Assembly (NCBI GenBank): GCA_017449065.1
Contig: JAFSKF010000002.1
Coordinates: 1-64,000, forward strand
Length of the DNA: 64,000 nt
Direction: 5' to 3'
Origin: Bacteroidales bacterium
GTDB lineage: Bacteria; Bacteroidota; Bacteroidia; Bacteroidales; UBA3663
In this document: positions 33,373 to 42,600 of the stretch, piece after piece
Position numbering within the stretch: position 1 is the stretch's first letter
How the letters are laid out: each line of letters opens with the position of its first letter
Position numbers and translations under genes: made by a program
Notes under the pieces: generated by a model
Told to the model about the DNA's origin: nothing
Seen by the model: the letters and a program-made list of their open reading frames with translations, nothing else
Database searches by the model: none

Positions 33373-35262
33373 TCACTGCTCGCTGGTGAATCCTTCGTCC
33401 CTGTCGGTTATTTCCTGAAGTTTGCGCAACAACGTGTAGTTTTCTTCTTCGTCGGGCTGGAACGACAGGGCGCGTTTGCAATAGGAGAGGGCGCTGGCAT
33501 AGTCTTCCAGTTCGAGGTAGCACTTGCTTAAGGCACGGCACACATGACTTAGCTTCCCGTCGAAGATGAGATCGCTGTTCCGGGTGTGTTCGTGCGTCCA
33601 GACGTCCAGACTCCAGCGGTAGCAGCCAATGGCTTGCTCAAAGTCGTTTCGGGCAAAATACAGATCACCCAGGCACTGCCGGCATTCGGCAGCCAGGCGC
33701 CGGTAGAAGTCCGGATTATGAGCCTCACCTTCCTCGTAGTATTGCAAGGCTTTTCGGAAAGCATTTTCGCTTTTCGGTTCGGAACCTTGCTGCAGCAGAA
33801 AGTGCTTGCCTAAACTGGTCCAGGCAAAAGCCAGCGCTTCGCGATAGAGGTAGGGCTGGGCTTTGTAGAGCCTGTCGAGGATGCGGATGGCTTCGCGGCA
33901 GGAGAAGATGCTTTCTTCGAGGAAACGGCTTTGTTCAAGACTGTTGGAAGCACAAACCAGCATATTGGCATATTGGCTTTCAATCTCGCTGCTGACAAAC
34001 TGCCCGCCTTGCTTCTGATATTTGTGCAGAAGTGCCAACCCGTACTGAAAAAAGTCGCGTCCGTGGTCATAATGTCCCTTCTTGCAGAGCAGCTGTCCGA
34101 AGATATTGCTGCCGTAGGCGAGGTCCGGAATGAAAGCGATGGAGTCGGACGTGTGCTGCAAAAGGGCTACATACTTCCACATTGCATTGCGCAGGATCTC
34201 GTCGGCTTCCTTGTCGTTGCCTAACTTGTATTGGCAAACCCCTTCGAACATGTTGGACCTGTAGAACTGGATGGTATCGTTTTTCAGCAATGCCCATTGG
34301 CTCAGATTCCTGTAAAGTTCTAAGGCTTCGTGGAACTTGGCATTCCTGCGCAACTCCCTGCCGTAGGTGAAAACAGGAGGGAGGTCGGTGGTGTCGGCAA
34401 AAGCGATGTCGTGCAGCAGCTGTTGGATGCGTTGCAGGTTCCGGGTGCCGCCCTGCATCCGGAGCAGGTCCACCTGTCGGTTCAGCGAATTGAAAAGTTC
34501 TGCTTTTTCAGCTTGTATCTCGGTGAGCGTCTGACGAAGTGTCTGTGCATCGGATTCCAGCTTGCGCCGATTGTGGCCCAACAGCGCCAGTTCGTTGATG
34601 CGATCGGTTTCGTTGTAGATGCTGATAGCTTCCTCAAACCGGCCTTCATGCACCAGATTCAGGATCTTTCTTTCCTGTTCGTTCAGTTCCGTGAGGTCGA
34701 TATGCACGAAGCGGTCGATGTAGTTGTCGATGTTCTCCAGTTTCTCTTCGTAGGCTTTCTGTATTTCTTTCAGTCTCTCTTCGTATTCCTGTCGGTCGAA
34801 CTCGTTTTGCCGGAACTTCCGATCCAGTTCTTGCTGCACCTGTTCCAACTGCAAGTCCGCCTGACGGGTGGCGTTCGTGACCATCGTGCGTCGCATGGCT
34901 GCCAAGGTTTCTGTTTTGATGAGAATGATTTCGATGGGGTCGTCTTGGTTGCTGACGTGCAGATTCTCAAGAGCGGCCATATTGAAGACCTCATAACCGG
35001 GTTTGACGACGTGACGGAGATGGATTCTGTCGCCGGGACCCAGTGTACGGAAATGAAGCGTGAATCGGCCTCGCTTGTCGGTGATGGTCGATCCTGCGTT
35101 GTTTGCCACGATTTCAACGTTGGCAAGCGGTGTCTTCCGGTTCCCTTCCTGATATTCTAAGACATATCCGATTTGGTCGCTTTGAGCCCAAACAGCGGAA
35201 AAGAAAGACAGACAGATAAAGACAAATAAAATTCCTTTCACAAATAAAAAGCTTTCTGACAT
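33373..35262 (-). CDS. Secreted TPR protein with carboxypeptidase-regulatory-like N-domain and coiled coil
   Basis: 629 residues with a signal peptide ending AVWAQ. Residues of about 30-110 form a transthyretin-like fold of the carboxypeptidase-regulatory type (PLANVEIVANNAGSTITDKRGRFTLHF). A charged coiled coil at about 125-175 is followed by TPR repeats (about 195-620). This mix is common in periplasmic scaffold proteins of Bacteroidetes; no enzyme motif was seen. The gene stands alone with a promoter at 35281-35312. Function is unknown; protein-protein contact in the periplasm is inferred. Confidence 0.7.
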   Translation of the reverse strand: MSESFLFVKGILFVFICLSFFSAVWAQSDQIGYVLEYQEGNRKTPLANVEIVANNAGSTITDKRGRFTLHFRTLGPGDRIHLRHVVKPGYEVFNMAALENLHVSNQDDPIEIILIKTETLAAMRRTMVTNATRQADLQLEQVQQELDRKFRQNEFDRQEYEERLKEIQKAYEEKLENIDNYIDRFVHIDLTELNEQERKILNLVHEGRFEEAISIYNETDRINELALLGHNRRKLESDAQTLRQTLTEIQAEKAELFNSLNRQVDLLRMQGGTRNLQRIQQLLHDIAFADTTDLPPVFTYGRELRRNAKFHEALELYRNLSQWALLKNDTIQFYRSNMFEGVCQYKLGNDKEADEILRNAMWKYVALLQHTSDSIAFIPDLAYGSNIFGQLLCKKGHYDHGRDFFQYGLALLHKYQKQGGQFVSSEIESQYANMLVCASNSLEQSRFLEESIFSCREAIRILDRLYKAQPYLYREALAFAWTSLGKHFLLQQGSEPKSENAFRKALQYYEEGEAHNPDFYRRLAAECRQCLGDLYFARNDFEQAIGCYRWSLDVWTHEHTRNSDLIFDGKLSHVCRALSKCYLELEDYASALSYCKRALSFQPDEEENYTLLRKLQEITDRDEGFTSEQ

Positions 35263-35280
35263 GAATGCGTTTTCACGGTG

Positions 35281-35312
35281 CGAAAATACGAAAAAATGTT
35301 ACACAAAGCAAG
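35281..35312 (-). promoter_or_regulatory. Promoter of the TPR protein gene
   Basis: Minus strand CTTG (35312-35309), 20 bases, TATTTTCG (35288-35281), one mismatch in each element against the Bacteroidetes consensus. Confidence 0.5.
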
Positions 35313-35348
35313 AAACAGAGGACAAAATGCGTATTTTTGCCTCTGTTT
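35313..35348 (-). terminator. Hairpin ending the AraC-type gene
   Basis: Arms 35313-35321 and 35340-35348 pair over nine bases around an A/T-rich loop that can extend the stem, followed on the minus strand by TTTCTTG. It directly abuts the -33 element of the next promoter. Confidence 0.5.
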
Positions 35349-35418
35349 TTTCTTGTAATAAGCATTATTTGTGTTAAAACGGTCTGTTTTTCATTCTCCG
35401 CACAGGGCGTGGGAGATT

Positions 35419-36297
35419 TTACCTTCCCGTCCTGTATGCCTTCGGGCTGATGCCCTTCATGCGCGTAAAAAAGCGGCCGAAACTGCTTTGGTCGGAGAAG
35501 TTCAGGCGTTCGGAAATGGTGGCGATGCTCAGGTCGGTGGTCTGCAGGAGCCAGGAGGCTTCCATCAGCAGCATCTGGTTAATATAGTCGATGACGGTAC
35601 GGCCTGTCACCTGTCGGACGATGCGCGAGAGGTGAGTGGTGGTGATGCAGAGCTGATCGGCGTAGAAGGCGATGTCGCGATGGGCGATGAAATGTTCCTG
35701 CAACAGGCGCATGAAGCTGATGAAGAGGTTCTCCGTCCGCTCGGAAATGCTATAATGCTTGAGCGTCCGCTCCATGATGTTCATTACATCGAGCAAGAAC
35801 AAAGTGTAGAGCGTTCGCAGGCTTTCGTGCAAAAACAGGTGATCGCTCCTTAGGTATTCAATAATCAGATCCATGCGTTTTTCGAGCACTTGGGCAGCTT
35901 CGGCCGACAGGTGCAGTTTGGGTTCGCTGAGCTGCACCACAGGGAAATAGGCTGCACGAATCACGTTGCGTACAACGGTGATGTCGAAGGTTATCTGTTC
36001 GTCGGCCAGCAGACAGATGCTGTGGTAGTCGTCCGAAGCCCTGAGGATGGTGATTGAGAAGCCGGGCGCGTAGGTGTAGAGGTCGCCGGGGAGGAGTGTC
36101 ATCTCGTGTCCGTTGCTCATAGCCGTCAGCCAGCCGCGTGTCACAAGTGTAAACGTATAGCAGGCCAGAGATTCCTGTAGTTTGTTGGTGAGGAAACTCT
36201 TTTCAGCATCGCCGTGAGTACAGAAGATTTCATCGGAAACAATCTGTTCCGGATTCATGTCGAGTTGCTCTTTCAGAAAGTCATGAAGTCTGTACAT
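35419..36297 (-). CDS. AraC family transcriptional regulator
   Basis: 292 residues: an N-terminal cupin-like sensor domain (about 20-170) and a C-terminal pair of helix-turn-helix motifs (about 195-292), with FYADQLCITTTHLSRIVRQV as the first and the signature region ISERLNFSDQSSFGRFFTRM as the second. It is divergent from the ferritin-like gene with about 170 bases between, and two direct repeats sit just upstream of that promoter, so it probably activates the redox cluster at 36.5-39.6 kb. Its HTH half resembles that of the second AraC protein in this window (48914-49723), which shares the YADQLC-TT--LS stretch. The inducer is unknown. Confidence 0.85.
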   Translation of the reverse strand: MYRLHDFLKEQLDMNPEQIVSDEIFCTHGDAEKSFLTNKLQESLACYTFTLVTRGWLTAMSNGHEMTLLPGDLYTYAPGFSITILRASDDYHSICLLADEQITFDITVVRNVIRAAYFPVVQLSEPKLHLSAEAAQVLEKRMDLIIEYLRSDHLFLHESLRTLYTLFLLDVMNIMERTLKHYSISERTENLFISFMRLLQEHFIAHRDIAFYADQLCITTTHLSRIVRQVTGRTVIDYINQMLLMEASWLLQTTDLSIATISERLNFSDQSSFGRFFTRMKGISPKAYRTGR

Positions 36298-36350
36298 TAT
36301 CTATATAATTAGTCAATTTCTGGGCAAATATACGAAGAAAAATTGAAAAA

Positions 36351-36417
36351 TGTTCGTTTCGGTAGAATTTCTGTTCTGTTCGGCTAAATGTTTTCTCAGA
36401 AAAATGCCATATCTTTG
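36351..36417 (+). promoter_or_regulatory. AraC-type direct repeats and -7 element before the redox cluster
   Basis: Two similar 14-15 base elements (36351-36364 and 36372-36386, both TGTTC...TTCGG..A) lie 21 bases apart, two helical turns. The second ends where the -33 box should be; there is no TTTG, while a good -7 element TATCTTTG lies at 36410-36417. This is the layout of an activator-dependent promoter. Confidence 0.45.
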
Positions 36418-36468
36418 CACCGACATTACATTATCTTTTATCAACCAATAAAAAAATAAACCCAAATT

Positions 36469-36939
36469 ATGACTAAAGAAGAAGCATTGAAGCAGTTTGC
36501 CGCACTTGGCGCTGCTTGGTTTGGAAACAGTAAGCAACATTTTGCCTTCTCGGCCTACTGCCGTCTGCAGGGCTGGAACAAGCTGGCCGACAAGTGGAAG
36601 GAAGAGGCAGAAGAAGAGTGGGAAGAGGCAGAGGAAGTGCTGAACCGTCTGGTAGAGCTTGGCTGCAAGCCAGCCGACCTGCAGGGGGCTATGAAGACGC
36701 AGGAGTTCCCCTTCTACGATGACCCGAAGCAGCAGTTAGAGTCTGACTACTCACCCGAAGCACAAGGGGCTATCAAGATGATGAGCGAGATGGCCGCAGC
36801 CTTCGCTGATGACTATCCCACGCAGAAATTGCTTTACAAGTGGATTGACGGCGAGAAGGAGCACATAGCTTGGATGGCTCAGTACCTGAACTATATCGAC
36901 AAGTTGGGCTACGAGAATTTCCTTACCGCAATGATGTAA
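36469..36939 (+). CDS. Ferritin-like (bacterioferritin/Dps/rubrerythrin-type) protein
   Basis: 156 residues, four-helix-bundle pattern. Carboxylate-rich helix 2 (EEAEEEWEEAEEVLNRL, about 46-62) and a late EKEH (129-132) give the E-x-x-H type ligands expected of a di-iron or ferroxidase site; His24 may also contribute. Such proteins store iron or use it to remove peroxide. It is the first gene of a cluster with rubredoxins and an FMN protein, which fits peroxide or oxygen defence in an anaerobe. A precise subfamily was not assigned. Confidence 0.7.
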   Translation: MTKEEALKQFAALGAAWFGNSKQHFAFSAYCRLQGWNKLADKWKEEAEEEWEEAEEVLNRLVELGCKPADLQGAMKTQEFPFYDDPKQQLESDYSPEAQGAIKMMSEMAAAFADDYPTQKLLYKWIDGEKEHIAWMAQYLNYIDKLGYENFLTAMM

Positions 36940-36974
36940 GAAGTTCAAGTTCTAACTTTGAAAAACTGATTACT

Positions 36975-37148
36975 ATGAAAGAAAAAGTATTACAGGCCAT
37001 GCGCGAGGCTGGCAAGCCCGTTTCGGCAGGCGATGTCACGAAGGCGCTGGGTGCCGACCGCAAGGAAGTCGATAAGGCTTTTGCCGAGTTGAAGAAGGAA
37101 GGTGCGATTGTTTCGCCTGTCCGCTGCAAGTGGGCTCCGGCTCAGTAA
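36975..37148 (+). CDS. Small winged-helix-like protein
   Basis: 57 residues from the ATG at 36975. The sequence reads as a short winged helix (VLQAMREAGKPVSAGDVTKAL, KEVDKAFAELKKEGAIVSP), ending in CKWAPAQ. It has one cysteine near the end. It follows the ferritin-like gene by 35 bases and precedes a hairpin. A DNA-binding role is inferred from the fold only; small proteins of this type are often annotated as transcriptional regulators or left hypothetical. Confidence 0.65.
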   Translation: MKEKVLQAMREAGKPVSAGDVTKALGADRKEVDKAFAELKKEGAIVSPVRCKWAPAQ

Positions 37149-37204
37149 GTCGGACTCTTTGGCTTATACCGATTCCCCGTTCAGTCGGGGGCACTCAAAA
37201 CTTA

Positions 37205-37266
37205 GGGAAGGTCAGGCCGGAGTGATTCTGCAAAAAACAGATGCTTAGCCTAACCTTCCTTTTTTT
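37205..37266 (+). terminator. Terminator or attenuator inside the redox cluster
   Basis: Arms near 37205-37217 and 37247-37259 pair at 11 of 12 positions around a 30-base loop that itself contains a CTG/CAG mini-hairpin, followed by T7-8. It separates the ferritin-like and winged-helix genes from the rubredoxin and later genes, so the downstream part may be partly attenuated or have its own promoter. Confidence 0.6.
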
Positions 37267-37288
37267 CTAACTAAAGACATTTGCGACT

Positions 37289-37459
37289 ATGGCAAAAATG
37301 AAATGCCCCTGTAGATACATCTACGACCCCGAAGTGGGTGACCCCAAGCAGGGAATACCTCCCGGCACCCAATTTGAAGACCTGCCCGACACCTGGCGCT
37401 GCCCCCGCTGCAAGCGCAAAAAGGAGAAATTCGTGCCCGTAGGAATAATAACCCTATAA
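37289..37459 (+). CDS. Rubredoxin with unusual first metal knuckle
   Basis: 56 residues, the normal size. The body is a clear rubredoxin: [18 protein letters not shown], then [14 protein letters not shown] with the second cysteine pair at 38 and 41. The first pair, however, reads Cys6-Pro-Cys8-Arg, where the family has Cys-x-x-Cys-Gly. One residue is missing between the cysteines and the conserved glycine is arginine, so iron binding could be altered. Rubredoxins pass single electrons in the cytoplasm, typically to rubrerythrins or oxygen reductases, matching the neighbours. The MBL fusion at 37883 carries a canonical rubredoxin domain for comparison. Confidence 0.85.
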   Translation: MAKMKCPCRYIYDPEVGDPKQGIPPGTQFEDLPDTWRCPRCKRKKEKFVPVGIITL

Positions 37460-37471
37460 ACAATAAAAACA

Positions 37472-37870
37472 ATGGAAGCATCAAAGAAAGTTTTCGATTT
37501 CCTGAAGAGTGCAGGAACGTTTTATCTGGCAACCGTAGAAGGTGATCAGCCACGTGTGCGTCCTTATGGCGCTATGCTCTATTTTGAGGACAAAATCTAT
37601 ATCATGGCCTTCGGCAAAACCAATGCCACTCGCCAGATTGCTCAGAACCAGAAGGCCGAAATCTGCGCCTTCAAGGGTCAGACGCTCCGCATCGAGTGCA
37701 AGCTCGTGGAGGACAACCGTCCGGAGGTGGGCAAGGCTCTGGTGGATAGAATGCCGATCCTGAAACCGGCACTCGGAGAGTTCGGCGAGAACGGCGTAAT
37801 GTACTATCTGAAGGATGCCAAGGCCGACTTCTTCAAGATGATGGAGCTGGTAGAGACTGTTACATTCTAA
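37472..37870 (+). CDS. Pyridoxamine 5'-phosphate oxidase-like FMN-binding protein
   Basis: 132 residues, a split beta-barrel of the PNPOx-like family: FYLATVEGDQPRVRPYG near the start and KTNATRQIAQNQKAEICAF in the middle, as in small flavin reductase-like proteins. True PNPOx enzymes are longer (about 210 residues) and keep PLP-site residues not evident here, so a general FMN-dependent oxidoreductase is likelier. It follows rubredoxin by 12 bases and precedes the MBL/rubredoxin fusion by 12 bases, indicating one operon. Confidence 0.82.
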   Translation: MEASKKVFDFLKSAGTFYLATVEGDQPRVRPYGAMLYFEDKIYIMAFGKTNATRQIAQNQKAEICAFKGQTLRIECKLVEDNRPEVGKALVDRMPILKPALGEFGENGVMYYLKDAKADFFKMMELVETVTF

Positions 37871-37882
37871 TACAGAGCAGCC

Positions 37883-38824
37883 ATGATTATCAAAGCCGTA
37901 AAATTCAGGGAGAACGGATTCTATACCCAGCCCTTTGCTTTTGGCGGAGAAGAAGGCCCAGATAAGTTCGACCATAACATCCGCTATCGTGGCAGTCTGC
38001 AGAACTATCTGATTGACACAGGCAAGGAGGTCATCCTGGTCGATACGGGCCTCCCTGCAGGTTTCCCCGAAGAGGTTATCGACGAAAAGGCTATGGCTTA
38101 TACTGGCAAGAACATCCAAGATTACATGGATGCATTGGCCGAACTGGGTTATAAGTCAGAGCAGGTGACAAAGATTCTCTTGACCCATCGTCACGGTGAC
38201 CACTCCGGCGAACTCCGTTCGTTCCCCAACGCTAAAATCTATGTGGGAGCCGATGAGATGCAGGCCCAAGAACTGAAAGATCTGCCCAATCTGGTACCCG
38301 TAACCTATACGGATGGACCTTATCACAACTTCCCCGAAACGCAGAAAATCTGCGACGGCGTGTGGTTCGTCAAAGCCAAAGGTCATACCAACGGCAACAG
38401 CCTTGTGATTGCAGAGAGCGACGGCCTCTATTATATGTTCGAGGCCGACATCACCTATGTGGATGAGGCGCTGTATGAGAACAAGCTTTCGGTAGTCTAT
38501 GACGACCTGCCCGCAGCCCGCGAGACATTAGACCGTGTGCGAGAATTTGTCCGCCAGAACCCTACCGTCTATATGGGTACCCACACTCCGCAGGGCTACG
38601 AGAACCTGGAGGCCAAGCGTGTGATGGATTTGGATCATCCGGTGCCGACCGTTCTTGCAGAAGTCGATTTCTCCAAGAACGAGGCTTCGGGCAAGTACGT
38701 ATGCAGCATCTGCGGCTATGTATATGACCCGGCAGAACACGATGGCGTGGCTTTTGAAGACCTTCCCGACGATTGGAAGTGCCCACGCTGCAAGCAGCCC
38801 AAGGAAAAATTCAATAAAGCATAA
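37883..38824 (+). CDS. Metallo-beta-lactamase fold hydrolase fused to rubredoxin
   Basis: 313 residues. The MBL part has the metal motif H102-x-H104-x-D106-H107 ([12 protein letters not shown]), an Asp in VDTGLPAG and a later GHTNGNSLV. Residues 272-313 form a complete rubredoxin (Cys274, Cys277, Cys300, Cys303). There is no flavodoxin domain, so it is not a standard flavodiiron protein. The rubredoxin suggests a redox role for the MBL domain, perhaps with the separate FMN protein next door. The last codon abuts the ATG of the ZIP transporter gene. Confidence 0.87.
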   Translation: MIIKAVKFRENGFYTQPFAFGGEEGPDKFDHNIRYRGSLQNYLIDTGKEVILVDTGLPAGFPEEVIDEKAMAYTGKNIQDYMDALAELGYKSEQVTKILLTHRHGDHSGELRSFPNAKIYVGADEMQAQELKDLPNLVPVTYTDGPYHNFPETQKICDGVWFVKAKGHTNGNSLVIAESDGLYYMFEADITYVDEALYENKLSVVYDDLPAARETLDRVREFVRQNPTVYMGTHTPQGYENLEAKRVMDLDHPVPTVLAEVDFSKNEASGKYVCSICGYVYDPAEHDGVAFEDLPDDWKCPRCKQPKEKFNKA

Positions 38825-39601
38825 ATGGCATTAGTCATCGGACTCCTTATCCCATTACTGGGAACCATGCTTGGGGCGGCATTCGTCTTTCTGATGAAGG
38901 ACGGGATGTCGCCCCGCTTGCAGAAGTCGCTGCTGGGTTTTGCTTCGGGTGTGATGGTGGCGGCCTCCGTTTGGTCGCTGCTGATTCCGGCCATGGAGAT
39001 GGAAGCAGAGAGTGGCGCCTGGTCGGTTTTTCCGGCTGCGGTAGGGTTCCTGTTAGGCATTGGATTCCTGTTGCTGATTGACGAACTGACGCCACACCTG
39101 CACATCGGTACCGATAAGCCGGAGGGACCTCGTTCACATCTGTCCCGAACGGCAATGTTAGCTTTGGCGGTGACGATTCACAACCTTCCCGAAGGTATGG
39201 CTGTCGGAGTGGTTTTTGCCGGAGCCGAGAACGGGGCTGCGGGGCTTTCTGTAGCCGGCGCACTTGCAGTCAGCATTGGTATTGCCATACAGAACGTTCC
39301 GGAGGGTGCGATTATCTCGATGCCGATGCGGGCCGCCGGAAACAGCAAATGGCGTTCATTCGTTATTGGCAGCCTGAGTGGAGTGGTGGAGCCTGTCGGC
39401 GGTTTGGCTGTCGTGCTCTTGGCTTCGCTGATGATTCCCGTGTTGCCTTACATGTTAGCCTTTGCTGCAGGAGCCATGTTCTATGTCGTGGTGGAAGAAC
39501 TCATTCCAGAGGCCTCGGAAGGCGAACACTCCAATCTTAGCACCATCGGATTTGCCATCGGATTTGTTTTGATGATGGTGCTCGATGTGGTGATGGGATG
39601 A
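38825..39601 (+). CDS. ZIP family metal transporter
   Basis: 258 residues with about eight hydrophobic segments. Metal-binding motifs HNLPEGMAVG in helix 4 and QNVPEGAIISMP in helix 5 are the ZIP signature; an amphipathic HLHIGTD stretch lies in the loop before them. ZIP proteins bring divalent metals (Zn, Fe, Mn) into the cytoplasm. It begins directly after the stop of the MBL/rubredoxin gene with no spacing, so it is part of the redox cluster. Metal supply for the rubredoxins and ferritin-like protein is a reasonable inference. Confidence 0.9.
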   Translation: MALVIGLLIPLLGTMLGAAFVFLMKDGMSPRLQKSLLGFASGVMVAASVWSLLIPAMEMEAESGAWSVFPAAVGFLLGIGFLLLIDELTPHLHIGTDKPEGPRSHLSRTAMLALAVTIHNLPEGMAVGVVFAGAENGAAGLSVAGALAVSIGIAIQNVPEGAIISMPMRAAGNSKWRSFVIGSLSGVVEPVGGLAVVLLASLMIPVLPYMLAFAAGAMFYVVVEELIPEASEGEHSNLSTIGFAIGFVLMMVLDVVMG

Positions 39602-39626
39602 TACGATTCTGTTTGTTGCAGCAAAG

Positions 39627-42600
39627 ATGAACAAAACCGGAAATTCTTTATGCATACTGTTGCTGATGACGTTTCTGACGGCATCGGCACAAGTTCCGTT
39701 GTCCTATGGTTTTGAACATCTGCAAGATTCGGCACGGACAAAGGTATGGTGGTTTCATGGTGAGACCATTGGGACACACGAAGGCATTACCGCCGATTTA
39801 GAGGCGTTCCGGCAGCAGGGAGTCGGAGGTGTTGTTTTTTACGATCAGGTGCACGGCAAAGGAGAGGGAGCTTTCAAAGTCTTCTCTCACGATTGGTGGG
39901 ACGAACTGATTTTCTCATCTCAGGAGGCCAGACGTCTGGGGTTGAATTTCGAGTGTAATGCCTCGAATGGCTATGTGGCCGGAGGTTCATGGATAACTCC
40001 AGATAAAAGTATGCAGCGACTGGCCTGTACAGAGAGGGTGATTGAAGGGGGGAAGGATATACATTTCCAGTTGCCTATGGAGAAAACTCCCGGTGGCTGG
40101 TATCAGGACGTAGCTATAGTGGCTGTGCCCTATCAGGAGAATCTTCTGGCAGAGGTTTCTATGGATGAACCTTCAATCAGTTTTGGAACCCCATTTGTGG
40201 CTCGTAGTATCACCTATTCAGCATCAGCACAGGGAAAAGCCCGTACTTCATCCATGCAGGTGCCACCAACGCACTTCTCGCTCAATCCAGACCTTCCAAC
40301 TGTAGATTCAACGCGTTTCTTTGGATGCGGGTTCAGGGAATTGCCGCCCATCGGAGAATTGCAGGCCTCAGATGACGGTCAGACATACCGAAAGGTCTGT
40401 GATCTGCGTCCCCGTTACCGCAATTTTGGAGGAGTCAAATCGCAAACGGTGGCTTTTCCGACGGTTTCGGCCCGCTATTTTCGTATTGTCAGTTGTGATT
40501 CTACAGTCAAGATTAGTGATATTAGGCTTTCTGCCCGTGCCTGTGTGGATGCATGGCAGGAAAAAGCCAGCCTGATTTCGGAATTCATCGATGGGAACAA
40601 TACGCCTGGATATGGGGCAGACGAGATTGCCGACTTTAGTCATGCCATAAATTTGACCGATCGGACCGACGGGCAAGGCTTCGTTCACTGGAAGAATGCC
40701 CCGGAAGGGAAATGGCTTGTGCTCAGGTTCTTCTCTATGTCGAACGGCGGACGTTCCAAACATGGTCGTGCTGAGGCTCTTGGTCTGGAGTGCGACAAAC
40801 TCAGTGTAAAAGGGGCCCGTTTGCAATGGGAAAGTTATGTGAAGCCGATTATCGACAGCATCCGTATCCATAATGGCTTGCTGACAGGCATCTGTATGGA
40901 TAGCCATGAAGCAGGCCCGCAGAACTGGACGATTGGATTCGAACAGGAGTTTGAACGTCTCAGGGGGTATGATATGATGCCTTTTCTGCCTGTAATGGCA
41001 GGTTTTGTTGTGGAATCGGTGGAAGCCTCCGATAAGTTCCTTTATGATTTGCGACATACGATTAACGACCTGATTGCAGAAAATTATTATGGTGAATTCA
41101 ACCGGTTGTGTCGCAACGAGGGACTGGCACTTACCGCTCAGGCCATTGGCGGCGCTCTCTGTATGGCAGGCGATGCTATCAGCGTGAAGCGTCTGATCGA
41201 CAAACCTCAGGGTGAATTCTGGGGCTATCAGACGGAAGGAAACTATGACATTAAGGATTGCTCTTCCGCAGCTCATCTTTATGGTAAACAGATTGCTTCG
41301 GGAGAGGCTTTCACGGATGTGACTTATAAACATACTTTGGCGCAGATTAAGAATTTGGCAGACAATGCCTATTGTTCCGGCATTAACGAACTGGTGGTTT
41401 GCGCTGTGGCCTATCAGCCTTGGGTGGGCAAAGATGACGGACAGATTAAAATAAATACAGCTAACGGTCGGCAGTATGTGTTGGGACGGATGAATCCTTT
41501 CTGGACAATGAGCAAACCCTTCTGGGATTATCAGGCTCGTTGCTCGTGGTTGCTTCGGCAAGGGAAGCCCGTCTGCGACATCTGCCTCTACCTGGGAGAT
41601 AATATTCCGATGCGAACCCTATCGCATAAGATTCCGCACATTCCGTCAGGTTATGATTTTGATTCATTCACGACCGATGCCCTCTTGAACCGTATGTCTG
41701 TGAAAGATGGTCTCATTGTTCTGCCCGATGGCGTGAGCTATCGGATGATGATCCTGCCGTCTGGCGAGGACTTGACGGAAGAGGTGCGAAAACTGATTGC
41801 TTCGTTTGAGCGACAAGGAGCCGTTATCTATCATCCGGACACTGATCCGCGCACATTGGCAGAGGCTATGCACGATGCCGGTCTTCAGCCGGATGTGGAA
41901 GCTCCTAAAGTTCCCAACCTCAATTTCTGTCATCGGCGCACCGCTCAGGAAGATATATATTTCCTAAATAATCATAGCGACCAGTCTGTTTCCGACAGCT
42001 TCCGTTTCCGTGTTGATGCAGTTTCCGTAGAACTATGGAAGCCGGCAACAGGAGAGAGAAAGCCTATCCGGATAAATCGCGATAAAGGGGGTGCGTCAGT
42101 TCGTCTTTCGCTGGCTCCCAGAGAGTCTGTTTTCGTGGTATTCTCTCGTTCCGAATCTGAACAGAATGTGACAGAGAGGGATAGACAGCAGGTGTCGGAA
42201 CAGACTATTGGCGGAAATTGGTCGGTGCAATTTGACCCTGCACTGGGAGGACCGGATCAGCCTGTGGTTTTAGACACGCTTAGCGATTGGTCAAAAAACG
42301 AAGATATTCGAATCAGATATTATGCAGGAACGGCAATCTGTAGGAACACTTTCCGGATGGATGCTGTTAAGAGGCAGGCAAGTTATTATCTTTCTCTGCC
42401 TTTGCTTAATACGGTTGCAGAGGTCGTCGTCAACGGTAAGTCTGCCGGAGTCGTCTGGTGTTCTCCCTATTCGTTAGATATCACTCGTTTTGTGCGGAAA
42501 GGCATCAATTTGTTGGAACTCCGTATATCCAACACTCTGTGGAATCGTCTTGTAGGAGATGCAAACCTTCAGGAAGAACAACGTATTTATTGGCAGACCT

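Noticed and set aside
37883..38824. Flavodiiron protein call for the MBL/rubredoxin fusion
   Set aside because: There is no flavodoxin domain between the MBL and rubredoxin parts, so the standard name would be wrong.
40368..41561. 397-codon minus-strand frame inside the GH106-like gene
   Set aside because: No recognisable domain and it lies wholly within a gene with clear family motifs.
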